A DNA stretch of 64,000 bases from Polynucleobacter sp. GWA2_45_21 (GCF_001830325.1 NZ_MHZG01000001.1:496001-560000), one strand, 5' to 3'. Counted from the stretch's first letter, positions 19,899 to 31,056 are shown. Made by a program: numbers and translations. The notes: generated by a model not told the origin, from the sequence alone.

Positions 19899-20783
19899 AT
19901 GCTTACTTTTCAGCAAATCATTCTCAAACTCCAAGATTACTGGGACCAACAAGGTTGCGCCCTATTGCAACCTATTGACCTTGAGGTCGGTGCCGGTACA
20001 TCTCATACAGCCACTTTCTTGAGGGCCATTGGCCCTGAGCCATGGAAAGCGGCTTACGTCCAACCTTCACGTAGACCAAAAGATGGTCGCTACGGAGAAA
20101 ATCCAAACCGTTTGCAGCACTACTACCAGTACCAGGTAGTGCTTAAACCTGCACCAGAAAATATTCTTGAGCTCTACTTGGGCTCCCTAGCTGCTTTAGG
20201 TCTTGATCTTCAAAAAAACGATGTCCGCTTTGTTGAGGACGATTGGGAGAACCCAACCCTCGGTGCCTGGGGCTTGGGCTGGGAAGTGTGGCTGAACGGC
20301 ATGGAAGTCACTCAGTTCACCTATTTCCAGCAAGTGGGCGGCATTGATTGCAAACCTGTTTTAGGCGAAATCACCTACGGTATCGAGCGTTTGGCGATGT
20401 ACATCCAAAATTGCTCCAACGTATATGACCTCGTTTGGGCCGATGGCATCTCTTATGGTGATGTGTATCACCAGAATGAAGTAGAGCAATCTTGCTACAA
20501 CTTCGAACACTCCAATACCGACCTCTTGTTTGCAAACTTCACCAATTATGAGAGTGAGGCCAAACGCTTGATGGAGGTGCCATTAGCCTTACCCGCCTAT
20601 GAAATGGTGCTCAAGGCTGGGCACACCTTTAACTTACTAGATGCGCGCGGTGCTATTTCAGTGACTGAGCGTGCCGCCTATATCGGACGCATCCGCAATC
20701 TATCTCGTGCAGTGGCGCAGGCTTACTTTGAGTCTCGTGAGAAGTTGGGTTTCCCGATGTGCCAACGTCAATCCAAAGCCTAA
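19899..20783 (+). CDS. glyQ: glycyl-tRNA synthetase alpha subunit
   Basis: [48 protein letters not shown]. Confidence 0.99.
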   Translation: MLTFQQIILKLQDYWDQQGCALLQPIDLEVGAGTSHTATFLRAIGPEPWKAAYVQPSRRPKDGRYGENPNRLQHYYQYQVVLKPAPENILELYLGSLAALGLDLQKNDVRFVEDDWENPTLGAWGLGWEVWLNGMEVTQFTYFQQVGGIDCKPVLGEITYGIERLAMYIQNCSNVYDLVWADGISYGDVYHQNEVEQSCYNFEHSNTDLLFANFTNYESEAKRLMEVPLALPAYEMVLKAGHTFNLLDARGAISVTERAAYIGRIRNLSRAVAQAYFESREKLGFPMCQRQSKA

Positions 20784-20799
20784 TCAGCTCGATCTAATT

Positions 20800-22938
20800 A
20801 TGAGTACACCGAATTCCCTTTCTCAATCAGACAATCTCCTGATTGAAGTGTTTACCGAAGAGCTTCCACCAAAATCCTTACGCCGCCTAGGTGATGCCTT
20901 TAGTGAGGGCATTTATTCCACACTGAAGTCCGCTGGCCTCTTGAGTGAAAATTCCGTTGCCACTGGCTACGCAACACCGCGTCGCCTTGCTGTTCAGATT
21001 ACTCATGTCTTGAGTCAAGCGCCAGACTATCCAGTACGCGAAAAATTACTGCCGACCAGCATTGCTTTTGATGCAGCAGACAAACCTACTGCGCCACTTC
21101 AAAAGAAATTAGCCTCTTTGGGTTACGCTGATATTGATCTCTCCACCCTAGAAAAATCAGGCGAAGGAAAAAATGAGGCACTGTATCTCAATGTCGTTGC
21201 TAAAGGCGCAGCATTAGAGCAAACCGCCCAACAAGCACTTGAGCAAACACTCAGCAAATTGCCTATCGCCAAAATGATGCACTATCAAGTGCTACAGAAA
21301 AATGGTGAACTGGCAGACGTTGAGTTTGCTCGTCCTGCACATCGCATCATTGCCCTGCATGGCAAACAAGTCCTTAATATCAGCGCACTAGGAATAGATG
21401 CGGCCAATCAAACTGAAGGTCATCGCTTTTTAGCTCCAGGCCTTATTACGATCGCCTCCGCAGATCAGTATGAATCCGATCTCAGCACTAAAGCCAAAGT
21501 ATTACCAAGCTTTGATAAGCGTCGTACATTTATCGAATCTGCATTATTAAAAGCTGCTGGTGCTGATTTAGTGTTGATGCCAGATAGCCTATTGGATGAA
21601 GTAACTGCTCTGGTTGAGTGGCCAGCAATTTATGAATGTCATTTTGATCAAGAGTTCTTGGGGGTTCCTCAAGAGTGCTTGATCCTGACAATGCAGACTA
21701 ATCAAAAATACTTTGCATTGACTGATAAGCAAGGCAAGTTACGCAATCGCTTCCTCATTGTTTCCAATATCGAGACTGATAAGCCAGAAGCGATTATTTC
21801 TGGTAACGAACGTGTAGTGCGCCCGCGTCTATCCGATGCGCGCTTTTTCTTCCAGCAAGATCAAAAGCGCCCGTTAGCATCCCGAGTAGCTGATCTTGGA
21901 AAAGTGGTTTATCACAACCAGCTTGGCAATCAATTGGATCGCACTAAGCGTGTTCAAGGAATTGCAGTAGGTATTGCCAAAGCCTTATCAGCTGACGAGA
22001 CGCTAGCTAGTCGCGCCGCTGAAATTGCTAAAACTGATTTACTAACCGATATGGTTGGCGAGTTCCCAGAGCTCCAAGGCATCATGGGTCGCTACTATGC
22101 AACGCATGATGGCGAAAATGCCGAAGTCGCGTCCGCTTGCAGCGAACACTACATGCCCCGCTTTGCTGGTGATGCATTGCCACAAACTCAAATCGGCACC
22201 ATCCTCGCTATTGCGGACAAGCTAGAAACATTGGTCGGCATTTGGGGTGTTGGTCTTGCACCGACAGGTGACAAGGATCCATATGCCCTGCGTCGTCACG
22301 CTTTAGGTGTTTGCCGTCTCTTGCTAGAGAAGAACCTGAGCCTAAGTCTGCCCGACTTAATTGAGTTGGCTCGCAAACAATTTTCACAAAAAGACGTACA
22401 AGAAAAAGCTAAAGCAGAAGATATTTACGCTTTCATCATTGATCGTCTGCGTGCCTACTTACGCGACCAAGCAGTTGCAGGCAAGCCATTCACGACTGAA
22501 GAGATTGATGCTGTATTAAGTCAGTCACCTGCTCAACTCAATGATTTAATCGATCGCTTAGCTGCATTGCGTGAATTTAACGCCTTGGCGGAAGCTACTC
22601 AACTAGCTGCTGCCAATAAACGCATCAGTAATATCCTCAAAAAGAATGTAGGCGCTATTCCGGCGGCTTGCTCAAGCAAGCTCTTGCAGGTTCCCGCTGA
22701 AATCGCGCTCCATCAGGCGCTTGAGAAACTCACCCCAACACTGAGCGCCGCCTATGAGCAGCGTCAGTTCGTAGATCTATTGAAGGCACTCGTAGCTCTC
22801 AGCGCCCCAATTGATCAATTCTTTGCCGATGTGATGGTGATGGATCCAAATCCAGAGCTGCGTGATAACCGCTTGGCTCTCCTGCAACAACTTCACCAGA
22901 AAATGAATCTCATTGCCGATCTCGGCAAATTAGCATGA
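20800..22938 (+). CDS. glyS: glycyl-tRNA synthetase beta subunit
   Basis: LLIEVFTEELPPKSL..; ORF opens at 20671 but the ATG at 20800, after glyQ, is the natural start. Confidence 0.98.
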   Translation: MSTPNSLSQSDNLLIEVFTEELPPKSLRRLGDAFSEGIYSTLKSAGLLSENSVATGYATPRRLAVQITHVLSQAPDYPVREKLLPTSIAFDAADKPTAPLQKKLASLGYADIDLSTLEKSGEGKNEALYLNVVAKGAALEQTAQQALEQTLSKLPIAKMMHYQVLQKNGELADVEFARPAHRIIALHGKQVLNISALGIDAANQTEGHRFLAPGLITIASADQYESDLSTKAKVLPSFDKRRTFIESALLKAAGADLVLMPDSLLDEVTALVEWPAIYECHFDQEFLGVPQECLILTMQTNQKYFALTDKQGKLRNRFLIVSNIETDKPEAIISGNERVVRPRLSDARFFFQQDQKRPLASRVADLGKVVYHNQLGNQLDRTKRVQGIAVGIAKALSADETLASRAAEIAKTDLLTDMVGEFPELQGIMGRYYATHDGENAEVASACSEHYMPRFAGDALPQTQIGTILAIADKLETLVGIWGVGLAPTGDKDPYALRRHALGVCRLLLEKNLSLSLPDLIELARKQFSQKDVQEKAKAEDIYAFIIDRLRAYLRDQAVAGKPFTTEEIDAVLSQSPAQLNDLIDRLAALREFNALAEATQLAAANKRISNILKKNVGAIPAACSSKLLQVPAEIALHQALEKLTPTLSAAYEQRQFVDLLKALVALSAPIDQFFADVMVMDPNPELRDNRLALLQQLHQKMNLIADLGKLA

Positions 22939-23507
22939 GCATCAGCTCTTCTAAACTCATCATTCTGGATCGCGATGGCGTGATCAATGAAGATCGAGAT
23001 GATTATGTGAAGTCGAGTGATGAGTGGATTCCTTTGCCAGGCAGTCTTGAGGCAATTGCACTACTCAATCAAGCCGGCTACCAAATTGCTGTAGCGACGA
23101 ATCAGTCTGGCTTGGCAAGGGGTTATTTCAATATCAATGATCTCCATGCGATGCATGGCAAGATGGATAAGCTACTCAAACCCTTGGGTGGTCATATCGA
23201 TAGCATTTTCTTTTGTCCACATACCGATGCCAATGCATGCGATTGTCGCAAGCCTTTGCCGGGAATGATGAAAGAGATCGCACTTCGTTATAAAAAAAAT
23301 CAGAGCGCTACACCCTTATTAGGGGTGCCGATTGTTGGTGATTCCTTACGTGACCTTCAAGCGGGCATTGCTTTGGGTGCTAGCCCGCATTTAGTCTTAA
23401 CCGGCAAAGGCAATAAAACTTTGGCAAAGGGTGGCCTCCCTGAGGGGACACAAATTCATGCAGATTTGATGGCATTTGCGACCACACTCCTGCAAGATAA
23501 GGTTTAA
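22935..23507 (+). CDS. gmhB: D-glycero-beta-D-manno-heptose 1,7-bisphosphate 7-phosphatase
   Basis: LDRDGVINEDRDDYVKSSDEW; CPHTDANACDCRKPLPGM. Confidence 0.95.
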   Translation: MSISSSKLIILDRDGVINEDRDDYVKSSDEWIPLPGSLEAIALLNQAGYQIAVATNQSGLARGYFNINDLHAMHGKMDKLLKPLGGHIDSIFFCPHTDANACDCRKPLPGMMKEIALRYKKNQSATPLLGVPIVGDSLRDLQAGIALGASPHLVLTGKGNKTLAKGGLPEGTQIHADLMAFATTLLQDKV

Positions 23508-23514
23508 TAGAAAT

Positions 23515-24249
23515 ATGATTTTTATTCGCTCAGCCCTATTTACGATCTTCCTGCTGATATTCACGCCGATCTGGTCAGTGCTCTGCATTCTCGTTTTTCC
23601 TTTCTTAAATCCTGAGAATCGCTATCGCTTTATCGGACTCTGGAATAAGGTGGTGATCTGGATCTTGCAACCCCTCTGTGGTATCCATTACGAGATTCGG
23701 GGCATGGAAAACATGATGGCGGTTTTGGATAAACCGGTTGTTGTGTTGAGTAAACATCAATCTGCCTACGAAACCATTTTTTATATTGCCAAGCTTCCTA
23801 AGCAAGTCTGCTTCGTTTTTAAAAGAGAGTTGCTTTGGATTCCTTTCTTTGGCTGGGCTTTGGCTTTGCTCAAGATGATTCACATTAATCGCAATAGCAA
23901 AGAAACTGCTGCACTCTCCGTTGTTGGACAAGGAAAAAAACGTTTGAGTGAAGGTAAGTGGATTTTGTTATTTCCAGAAGGCACTAGAACACCTACTGGA
24001 TCACATAAGCCCTATAGCAAGGGTGGTGCAAGGCTTGCCAGCGCTACTGAAGCCTTAGTAATCCCAATTGCCCACAACGCAGGTCGTTGCTGGCCTAAGA
24101 ATAGCTTCCTAAAGCAGCCTGGAACAGTCATCTTCTCAATCGGCCCCGCCATTACTTCTGCTGGAAAAACTGGCGGGCAACTGCATCAAGAAGTGGAAAA
24201 GTGGATTGAAGCTGAAATGCGGGTGATTGATCCCGCCGCCTACAAGTAA
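23515..24249 (+). CDS. plsC: 1-acyl-sn-glycerol-3-phosphate acyltransferase
   Basis: LSKHQSAYET (HX4D-type variant) and LFPEGTRTPTG motifs. Confidence 0.92.
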   Translation: MIFIRSALFTIFLLIFTPIWSVLCILVFPFLNPENRYRFIGLWNKVVIWILQPLCGIHYEIRGMENMMAVLDKPVVVLSKHQSAYETIFYIAKLPKQVCFVFKRELLWIPFFGWALALLKMIHINRNSKETAALSVVGQGKKRLSEGKWILLFPEGTRTPTGSHKPYSKGGARLASATEALVIPIAHNAGRCWPKNSFLKQPGTVIFSIGPAITSAGKTGGQLHQEVEKWIEAEMRVIDPAAYK

Positions 24250-24259
24250 TACTGAGCGG

Positions 24260-25039
24260 TTAATGGGCTAAAGTTTTGGCCCACTCAATATAGCGCTCCA
24301 CCGGAATATCCTGGGCACGCGCCTTTAACTCCGATTCGGATAAAGAGAGTCGATCTGCAAAGGCGGATAAGTTTGTACGCAGTATTTTTCTTCTTTGGGA
24401 AAACGCTGCGGCCACGACCTTTTCCAAGGCATGCCACTGCGCATCACTTAAGTTGAAATCCCGTCGCGGAATCATGCGCACGACCGCTGAATTGACTTTA
24501 GGTTGTGGGTCGAAAGCTTCGGGCGGGACTTCTAAAACTTGCTCCATATCGTAGCGAGCTTGCAGCATGACAGATAGTCGGCTGAATTCAGAACCGCCAG
24601 CCTTAGAGACCATACGCTCAACCACTTCGGCTTGGAGCATGAATACCTGCTCATCAATCGCATGGGCAGCAGAAACAAGATGAAAGAGTAATGGGGAGGA
24701 GATGTTGTAAGGCAAGTTACCAACTACCTTACACAAGCCACTATTAGCCGGTCGTGCGTTTGCCCATTCGAGGAAATCAAACTTGAGTGCATCACCCTCG
24801 ATGACATTCAGACCCTGAAGATTCTCCTGATTCCAATAGGCAACTAAATCTCGATCAATTTCCAAAAGATCTAAGTGATCTAGATTATTTAATAAGGGTC
24901 TTGTGAGTGCACCAAGGCCGGGGCCGATCTCAATCACATGCATATTTTCACTCGGATTGATTGCGGCAATAATGGAATAAATTACTCCAGAATCCTGCAG
25001 AAAATTTTGGCCAAATCGTTTACGAGCGCGATGCGTCAT
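24260..25039 (-). CDS. rsmA: 16S rRNA dimethyladenosine transferase
   Basis: RKRFGQNFLQDSGVI, VIEIGPGLGALTRPLL, VVGNLPYNISSPLLFHL. Confidence 0.98.
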   Translation of the reverse strand: MTHRARKRFGQNFLQDSGVIYSIIAAINPSENMHVIEIGPGLGALTRPLLNNLDHLDLLEIDRDLVAYWNQENLQGLNVIEGDALKFDFLEWANARPANSGLCKVVGNLPYNISSPLLFHLVSAAHAIDEQVFMLQAEVVERMVSKAGGSEFSRLSVMLQARYDMEQVLEVPPEAFDPQPKVNSAVVRMIPRRDFNLSDAQWHALEKVVAAAFSQRRKILRTNLSAFADRLSLSESELKARAQDIPVERYIEWAKTLAH

Positions 25040-26061
25040 GTTTTTAAATTCTTTACATTGATAGCCAATTGGTAGGCCAAGCGTAGTGCCTCCAACATGC
25101 TGCCTGAGTCAGCTAAACCTTTACCAGCAAGATCTAACGCTGTGCCGTGATCTACCGAAGTACGAATAATTGGCAAACCTAAAGTGACATTCACTCCACC
25201 ACCAAAGCTCACAAACTTAAATGGCGCCAAACCTTGATCGTGATACATCGCAATGAATGCATCTAAGCTATCCAAGGCTTTGGCATCAAACATCGTGTCA
25301 CCTGGATAAGGTCCACTCACCTGAATGCCTAGTTCTTTAGCAGCTTTGATAGCAGGTTCAATCACATCAATTTCTTCACGACCGAGATAGCCTGATTCAC
25401 CTGCATGAGGATTAAGTCCCGCCACCCGAATCACTGGCTTAGAAATTCCAAATCTTGTCTTCAAATCCCGATCGACAATCTGAATCGTTTCCAAAATATG
25501 CTGTTGATTTAGCGCTTCAGGAACTTCTCTCAAGGGTAGATGGGTTGTAGCTAAGGCTACCCGAAGGTCACGACTTTGATGCAAGCCTAAAAATCCTTCT
25601 GGCAATGTTGTACATAACATCATGACAACATGCTCTTGATGACAAAGCTGAGCTAGATATTCAGTATGTCCTGTAAATAAGCCATCACTTGAAACATTGC
25701 CTTCGTTGATAACACTCTTTTGTATCGGAGCGGTCACCATCGCATCAAAACGACCTTCAAGACATCCCTTAACGGCGGCATCCAGGATATTCAGGACATA
25801 CTGAGCGTTTTTCGGATTGAGCTGACCTGCTATTGCTGGTGTAGCTAAGGCGATTGATTCCACCTGCAATCGATTCGTTAACTCTTGAGGAATCTTAGTC
25901 GCTGAAATTAAGCTGGGGTCAGCAAGCAAAGTAATCGTGCTTGCAGGCTGCTCTTGCAAGAATGCTAAAGCAGCTACAATAGAAACCTCTGGACCAATCC
26001 CTGCAGGCTCTCCAGAGCTAATGACTAAATTAACGAGGGCTGGCTGCTGGATCATCTGCAT
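25036..26061 (-). CDS. pdxA: 4-hydroxythreonine-4-phosphate dehydrogenase
   Basis: SSGEPAGIGPEV, TAPIQKSVIN, GHTEYLAQ, MYHDQGLAPFK. Confidence 0.98.
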   Translation of the reverse strand: MQMIQQPALVNLVISSGEPAGIGPEVSIVAALAFLQEQPASTITLLADPSLISATKIPQELTNRLQVESIALATPAIAGQLNPKNAQYVLNILDAAVKGCLEGRFDAMVTAPIQKSVINEGNVSSDGLFTGHTEYLAQLCHQEHVVMMLCTTLPEGFLGLHQSRDLRVALATTHLPLREVPEALNQQHILETIQIVDRDLKTRFGISKPVIRVAGLNPHAGESGYLGREEIDVIEPAIKAAKELGIQVSGPYPGDTMFDAKALDSLDAFIAMYHDQGLAPFKFVSFGGGVNVTLGLPIIRTSVDHGTALDLAGKGLADSGSMLEALRLAYQLAINVKNLKT

Positions 26062-27478
26062 TAATGATCTTCACCGTAGCGGTGTCGCGTAATTCACGTA
26101 ACCAATCTTGATAAGCTTGTTCAAATTTACGCTCACGGATTGCCGCACGGGCAAATTGACGCTGCTTCTCCAGAGTTAATTGCGCTTCACGACGCTCGAG
26201 AACCTGAATCAAATGCCAACCAAACTCGGTTTTCACTGGGTTACTGACTTCACCAATTTGCAAGCGATTCATTGCTTGATCAAATTCTGGAACCAAATCA
26301 CCAGGACCCATCCAACCCAGATTGCCACCGTTCGCAGCAGATCCATCTTCAGAATACTTTTTAGCCAGTTCGCCAAAATCAGCAGTCTTTGCGCGAACTT
26401 GATCGCGATAACCAGCCAATCGTCTTTCGGCATCTTGATCTGTTAAGCCTGCGCGACTACGCAACAAGATGTGACGAGACATAGTCTGTGTCACCATGAT
26501 GTTTTGTGGAGTAGTCGCACTTTCTTGGGGAGCTGCTTGCTGTGGCTCAGGTGCACCAGCAACTAAGGCGCGTCGATCCAGAACCTTGAGTACGTGATAG
26601 CCAGCGGGGCTCTTTACCACTGCATTAGCAAGTTGCCCACCACCCGTATTTCTCACAGCTTCATAAAATAATTGTGGCAAGCGATCTGGGGTACGGTAAC
26701 CCAAGTCTTGAAACTTAATTTTTGGATTGTCTTTTGCAGCCATTGCACCAAGCTGCAAAAAATCGACGTCACCACGTGCTTCACGCAATAAAGATTCCGC
26801 CTGCTCCTTTGCTGCAGCCTGAGCACCGGCACCTGCATTTGCATCTACTGGAATAAAAATTTGAGCTACGTCGATTTCCTCTGGCTCACCCTTAGCAGCT
26901 GGGGTAGAGCGCGTCGCCCTTCCCCCGCCAGCCGCCTCACGATTGCGATCAATAATGAAATTGTCCACCTCTGCATCAGAAATCTTAATCTTACCTTCTA
27001 CCTCGCGCTCACGATAGCGACTAATAATCACATCATCACGCAACATTTGGCGATAGCGATCATAAGTACTCCCAGTAGCGGCAATTTTTACCTTCAACTC
27101 CGCAATGGTTAATTTATTCTTAGCCGCAATATCGCCAATAATCTTGTCGAGCTCTTTATTGCTTACCGTTACACCTTCTTGCTCGGCATTTTGCAACTGG
27201 ATCTTTTCAACGATGAGACGCTCAAGCACTGTCTTGCGTAGAGTAGCTGGATCGGGAAGCTTGGCACCCTGCTTTTGAAGCGCTGCAATACGATCATCAA
27301 TCTCCTTACGCGTGACATAACCTGTATTGACGACCGCTGCAACACCATCAATATTGCGAATTTTGCTATCAGCCGAAGTCTTGGAGCCATCTTGTGCAAA
27401 TGCAAACTGAGACATAAAAGCAGTAGAGGCCAAAATCATGGCCGCAAGGGCTTGGTTAAATCGATTCCTATACATCAT
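26030..27478 (-). CDS. surA: periplasmic peptidyl-prolyl isomerase/chaperone SurA
   Basis: Two parvulin domains (SRHILLRSRAGLTDQDAERRL.. GGNLGWMGPGDLVPEF), signal peptide; operon with lptD/pdxA. Confidence 0.96.
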   Translation of the reverse strand: MMYRNRFNQALAAMILASTAFMSQFAFAQDGSKTSADSKIRNIDGVAAVVNTGYVTRKEIDDRIAALQKQGAKLPDPATLRKTVLERLIVEKIQLQNAEQEGVTVSNKELDKIIGDIAAKNKLTIAELKVKIAATGSTYDRYRQMLRDDVIISRYREREVEGKIKISDAEVDNFIIDRNREAAGGGRATRSTPAAKGEPEEIDVAQIFIPVDANAGAGAQAAAKEQAESLLREARGDVDFLQLGAMAAKDNPKIKFQDLGYRTPDRLPQLFYEAVRNTGGGQLANAVVKSPAGYHVLKVLDRRALVAGAPEPQQAAPQESATTPQNIMVTQTMSRHILLRSRAGLTDQDAERRLAGYRDQVRAKTADFGELAKKYSEDGSAANGGNLGWMGPGDLVPEFDQAMNRLQIGEVSNPVKTEFGWHLIQVLERREAQLTLEKQRQFARAAIRERKFEQAYQDWLRELRDTATVKIINADDPAASPR

Positions 27479-30009
27479 TGATAGTTCTCATATATTGAAG
27501 GTGGTATAGGCTTGGAAGTAGGCATATATCCAGGAACATTAAGTCTCATGATATCAACTGGATTGCTGCCAGCGCTACCAAAACCCCTAAATTCTATTTG
27601 GAATAAAACCTGGGTGGTGGTTATTTGCGAGGTATTGAGCATTTGAGAGTAGGCGCCACGTAAAGTCCAGCAATCCTTCATCCATTCAAGGGCTACTAAG
27701 GTATTCAGGGTCCTTGTTGATAGAGCGTCGTAACCCCAACGGCCTAAGACTGAAACCTCTCGCGTAAGAGGCCACTGGCCGGAGATGTTATATTGGTCAG
27801 TGGTAGTGACTGCGGTTGAAACGGGGGTTAACTGATTAGTTGATCCAAAAACGTTTCGATAACCAAAATTTAAGCTACGCCCGGGTGTTGGACGCCAACT
27901 CCCGCCAACAGTTGTTTGCATTAAGCGGTTTAATTGCGTGTTGTACTGACCGAACACATCAGCAGAAAAGTTTCCAAGCAGGCGAATCGATCCAGCCCCT
28001 AGAGTGTCTGAATACGTTGTTGGATTTGTATTAGTAGCTCCAAGCGTCACTTTCTGCCCAGTAAAGTCCTGCCTTTGCGCCAGCGTTACTGTCGCACGTT
28101 CTGCACCAGTATTTGCCTCAATCATACGGCTGGTCATGCCCATAGTCAGTTTATTGTTGTCCGCAATGCGGTCATTACCTACAAAGTCATTTTCAGCAAA
28201 GATTTGACTTATTCCGAAACCCGCATATGCCGTATCAAAAACTGGTGTGTAGGTTTGATTCTGATAGGGCGTGTAAACATAAAAAGCCCTTGGTTCCATC
28301 GTGAGCAACATATCACGCCCAAAGAAACCTTTTAACTCGGTAGCATCTCTTTCGAATGCTAAACCTGAGTCAAGACTGAAGGTGGGGATCGTAAAACCTT
28401 GGGCATTAGGGGCTCCAGGTGTATAGGCAGTTGCTACATAAGTATTCGACTGAAAACTCACCTTGGGAGTAATGTAGTACCCAGGGGTGATTTGAGGTAA
28501 GGCCATAGCACCCTTAATAACCGTTCTATCTGCCTGGCTATACAAGAACGTACCGTATGGAGCGCCTGCAGGTGCTGCCAAAGGGTTTCCGTTTACGTTG
28601 TAAGCAAACCTGGTGAAATCCGTTGAGAATGTAGTGACCGGACCAGAAGGCAGCGCCAAATACTTACCGCTAGCATCTGCAACTGTTGGCGTTAAACGAT
28701 TGCTATAACTCGCGTTAATGTTTGGGAGAATGTTATATGGTGACTGAACAGTCACCGTTGGGTCAGGTTGCAAAGTCTGGAAGGTGGCTGCCTTTGCTGA
28801 CACGTTCCAATTACTTAAGCTACCCGTCAAGTTTTTAGTAGTGCCCACTTCTTGACGGAACTGACTAGTTACAGCCCCCGCAATACTTTGCGAAAAGTCG
28901 GTTGGATAAAGGTTATCCGAAACCCTCGCCATATTGGCATATCCAGTCCAGGCGCCAGCAATGGGGATGCCACCCATTCCCAATAAGTCACCACTAAAGT
29001 TTTGCCTCTGCTGCCAGTCATAACGCCAACGATCGGTTCCAGTCTTTCGGTCGTAAGGAAGATAGTCCCCCATTAGATTGCCAGAGTACTGCTTGTCCAA
29101 GAACTGGTACCTAGCGCCCAACTGCACACCACGTTGACCCATGACTCGGGGCAGTAACAGCAAATCACGATTTGGCGCAATATTGACATAGTAAGGCTGG
29201 GTCACATCAATACCATTATTGGAGTTATAACCAGCTACTGGTGCCAAGATTCCGGAACGCCGTTGATTTGATGTTGGCGCAGTGAAGTAAGGCACATAAG
29301 CGATTGGCACATCATAGAACCGCATGACCCCATGCGTACCAACCATTTCTTTTTGCTCGTTATCAATCTCCAAAGTACTCGCCGTGAAATACCAATCTAA
29401 ATTTTCTGGAGTACAGGTTGTGTAGGTGGCTTTATCAAACACAAATACATCAGCAGTTTCAATCGTTAATTTTTTTGCATTACCACTAGCACGGTTATCA
29501 CGCAGCTCGTAGTTGGGGCTTTCCATTTCTCCTTCACGCGCATCTACTTTAAAACGCGCTTTTGGCCCTCTGAAAGATGCGTTGCCTTTTGAAAATTCAG
29601 TATTGCCTAATAAGTTGGCTACATCAGAATCAGGGTCGTATTTAATTTCATCCGCTTTCATCACTGCGCCATTACGACGAATTTGTGCGCGTCCCTTTAA
29701 GCGCATTTCACGATCAACGATTCCATCAATCGAATCGCTAGAAGTAAACGTTAAAGCCTGCCCATCATTAATCGGTTTTCCAACCCGCAGTTGATCGTCT
29801 AACTTGAGGACAGTAACATCACCCCGATCAGGTATTAAAACGGAGTTGGCAGATCTGCCTAAAGACTGTGCAGAAGGAGGTAAAGGTGCGGGTGCCTGGG
29901 CCATAGTTGAGAGGGCAAATTGCGACAATGCAACCCCCATGATTACGCGCAGGGTGACAGCTAAAAAAAGAGGGGCGCAAAGGCCGGCGCGACGGCGATA
30001 ATGACTCAT
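27475..30009 (-). CDS. lptD: LPS-assembly protein LptD
   Basis: 844 aa outer-membrane protein with N-terminal OstA domain (ADEIKYDPDSDVANLLGNTEF) and C-terminal barrel; true start may be internal. Confidence 0.95.
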   Translation of the reverse strand: MSHYRRRAGLCAPLFLAVTLRVIMGVALSQFALSTMAQAPAPLPPSAQSLGRSANSVLIPDRGDVTVLKLDDQLRVGKPINDGQALTFTSSDSIDGIVDREMRLKGRAQIRRNGAVMKADEIKYDPDSDVANLLGNTEFSKGNASFRGPKARFKVDAREGEMESPNYELRDNRASGNAKKLTIETADVFVFDKATYTTCTPENLDWYFTASTLEIDNEQKEMVGTHGVMRFYDVPIAYVPYFTAPTSNQRRSGILAPVAGYNSNNGIDVTQPYYVNIAPNRDLLLLPRVMGQRGVQLGARYQFLDKQYSGNLMGDYLPYDRKTGTDRWRYDWQQRQNFSGDLLGMGGIPIAGAWTGYANMARVSDNLYPTDFSQSIAGAVTSQFRQEVGTTKNLTGSLSNWNVSAKAATFQTLQPDPTVTVQSPYNILPNINASYSNRLTPTVADASGKYLALPSGPVTTFSTDFTRFAYNVNGNPLAAPAGAPYGTFLYSQADRTVIKGAMALPQITPGYYITPKVSFQSNTYVATAYTPGAPNAQGFTIPTFSLDSGLAFERDATELKGFFGRDMLLTMEPRAFYVYTPYQNQTYTPVFDTAYAGFGISQIFAENDFVGNDRIADNNKLTMGMTSRMIEANTGAERATVTLAQRQDFTGQKVTLGATNTNPTTYSDTLGAGSIRLLGNFSADVFGQYNTQLNRLMQTTVGGSWRPTPGRSLNFGYRNVFGSTNQLTPVSTAVTTTDQYNISGQWPLTREVSVLGRWGYDALSTRTLNTLVALEWMKDCWTLRGAYSQMLNTSQITTTQVLFQIEFRGFGSAGSNPVDIMRLNVPGYMPTSKPIPPSIYENYQ

Positions 30010-30042
30010 AGATCCAGACCCGCCTTATTATACGAATCGACC

Positions 30043-31044
30043 ATGACTGACTCTCGCTTAGACTCCCTCCGTAGCTGGCTAAAAGGCCTTGAACCTAGCT
30101 GGCAATTAGATCTCCCCACTTTGGCCCCCGCCTCGGCAGATGCCAGCTTTCGACGGTATTTCCGGATTGGGTCCAAAAAGCCAGATTTTCCGACTTTAAT
30201 CGTGATGGATGCCCCACCCCAACATGAGCCCTTAGATGCCTTCATTAAGGTCGATTTATTGCTTGAAAGTGCAGGTTTAAATGTCCCAAAAATTCTAGAA
30301 AAAAATTTGGGTGAGGGCTTTCTTTTGCTCAACGATCTTGGCACCAAAACCTACCTCGCAGAACTCAATTCTGAGAGTGCCGATCATCTCTACAAAGATG
30401 CGACCCATGCTTTGGTACAAATGCAGTTGGCAAGCAAACCTGATGTCCTGCCAAATTATGATGAGGCACTCTTAAAACGTGAGCTGGATTTATTTCCTGA
30501 GTGGTATCTCAAGAAGCACTTGCAAATCGAATTAACTGAACTTCAGCATTTTCAAGTCAAGCAAGCATTTGAACTCATCATTCAAAATAATCTTGCACAA
30601 GCAAAAGTCTATGTTCATCGCGACTATCACTCACGCAATCTGATGGTGACGGAAAAAAATAATCCAGGCGTGATCGATTTTCAAGATGCAGTTTATGGTC
30701 CCATTACTTACGATGCCGCCTCGCTCTGGCGTGATGCTTATATTGCATGGCCTGAAGAACGGGTGATTGATTGGGTGATTAAATTTTGGGAAGCCGGACG
30801 CAAAGCAGGATTGCCAATGCCAGATGATTTTGGTCAGTTCTATCGTGACTTTGAGTGGATGGGCTTACAGCGACATCTCAAAGTTTTAGGTATTTTTGCA
30901 AGGCTGTTTCATCGCGATGGTAAAGATGGCTATCTCAAAGATATTCCATTGGTGCTCGAGTATGCGATTGCTACTGCAAATCGTTATATCGAATTAAAGC
31001 CTTTGGCACGCATTTTGGAATTGACGCGTCCTACCAAGGAATAA
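30043..31044 (+). CDS. amgK: N-acetylmuramate/N-acetylglucosamine kinase AmgK-type phosphotransferase
   Basis: SADASFRRYFRI; VHRDYHSRNLMV; GVIDFQDAVYGPITYD; adjacent murU. ORF opens at 30001. Confidence 0.9.
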   Translation: MTDSRLDSLRSWLKGLEPSWQLDLPTLAPASADASFRRYFRIGSKKPDFPTLIVMDAPPQHEPLDAFIKVDLLLESAGLNVPKILEKNLGEGFLLLNDLGTKTYLAELNSESADHLYKDATHALVQMQLASKPDVLPNYDEALLKRELDLFPEWYLKKHLQIELTELQHFQVKQAFELIIQNNLAQAKVYVHRDYHSRNLMVTEKNNPGVIDFQDAVYGPITYDAASLWRDAYIAWPEERVIDWVIKFWEAGRKAGLPMPDDFGQFYRDFEWMGLQRHLKVLGIFARLFHRDGKDGYLKDIPLVLEYAIATANRYIELKPLARILELTRPTKE

Positions 31045-31056
31045 CAGCAAACCATC

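Noticed and set aside
20671-20799. 5' extension of the glyS ORF overlapping glyQ
   Set aside because: The extension is glyQ sequence out of frame; the ATG at 20800 after the glyQ stop gives the canonical GlyS N-terminus
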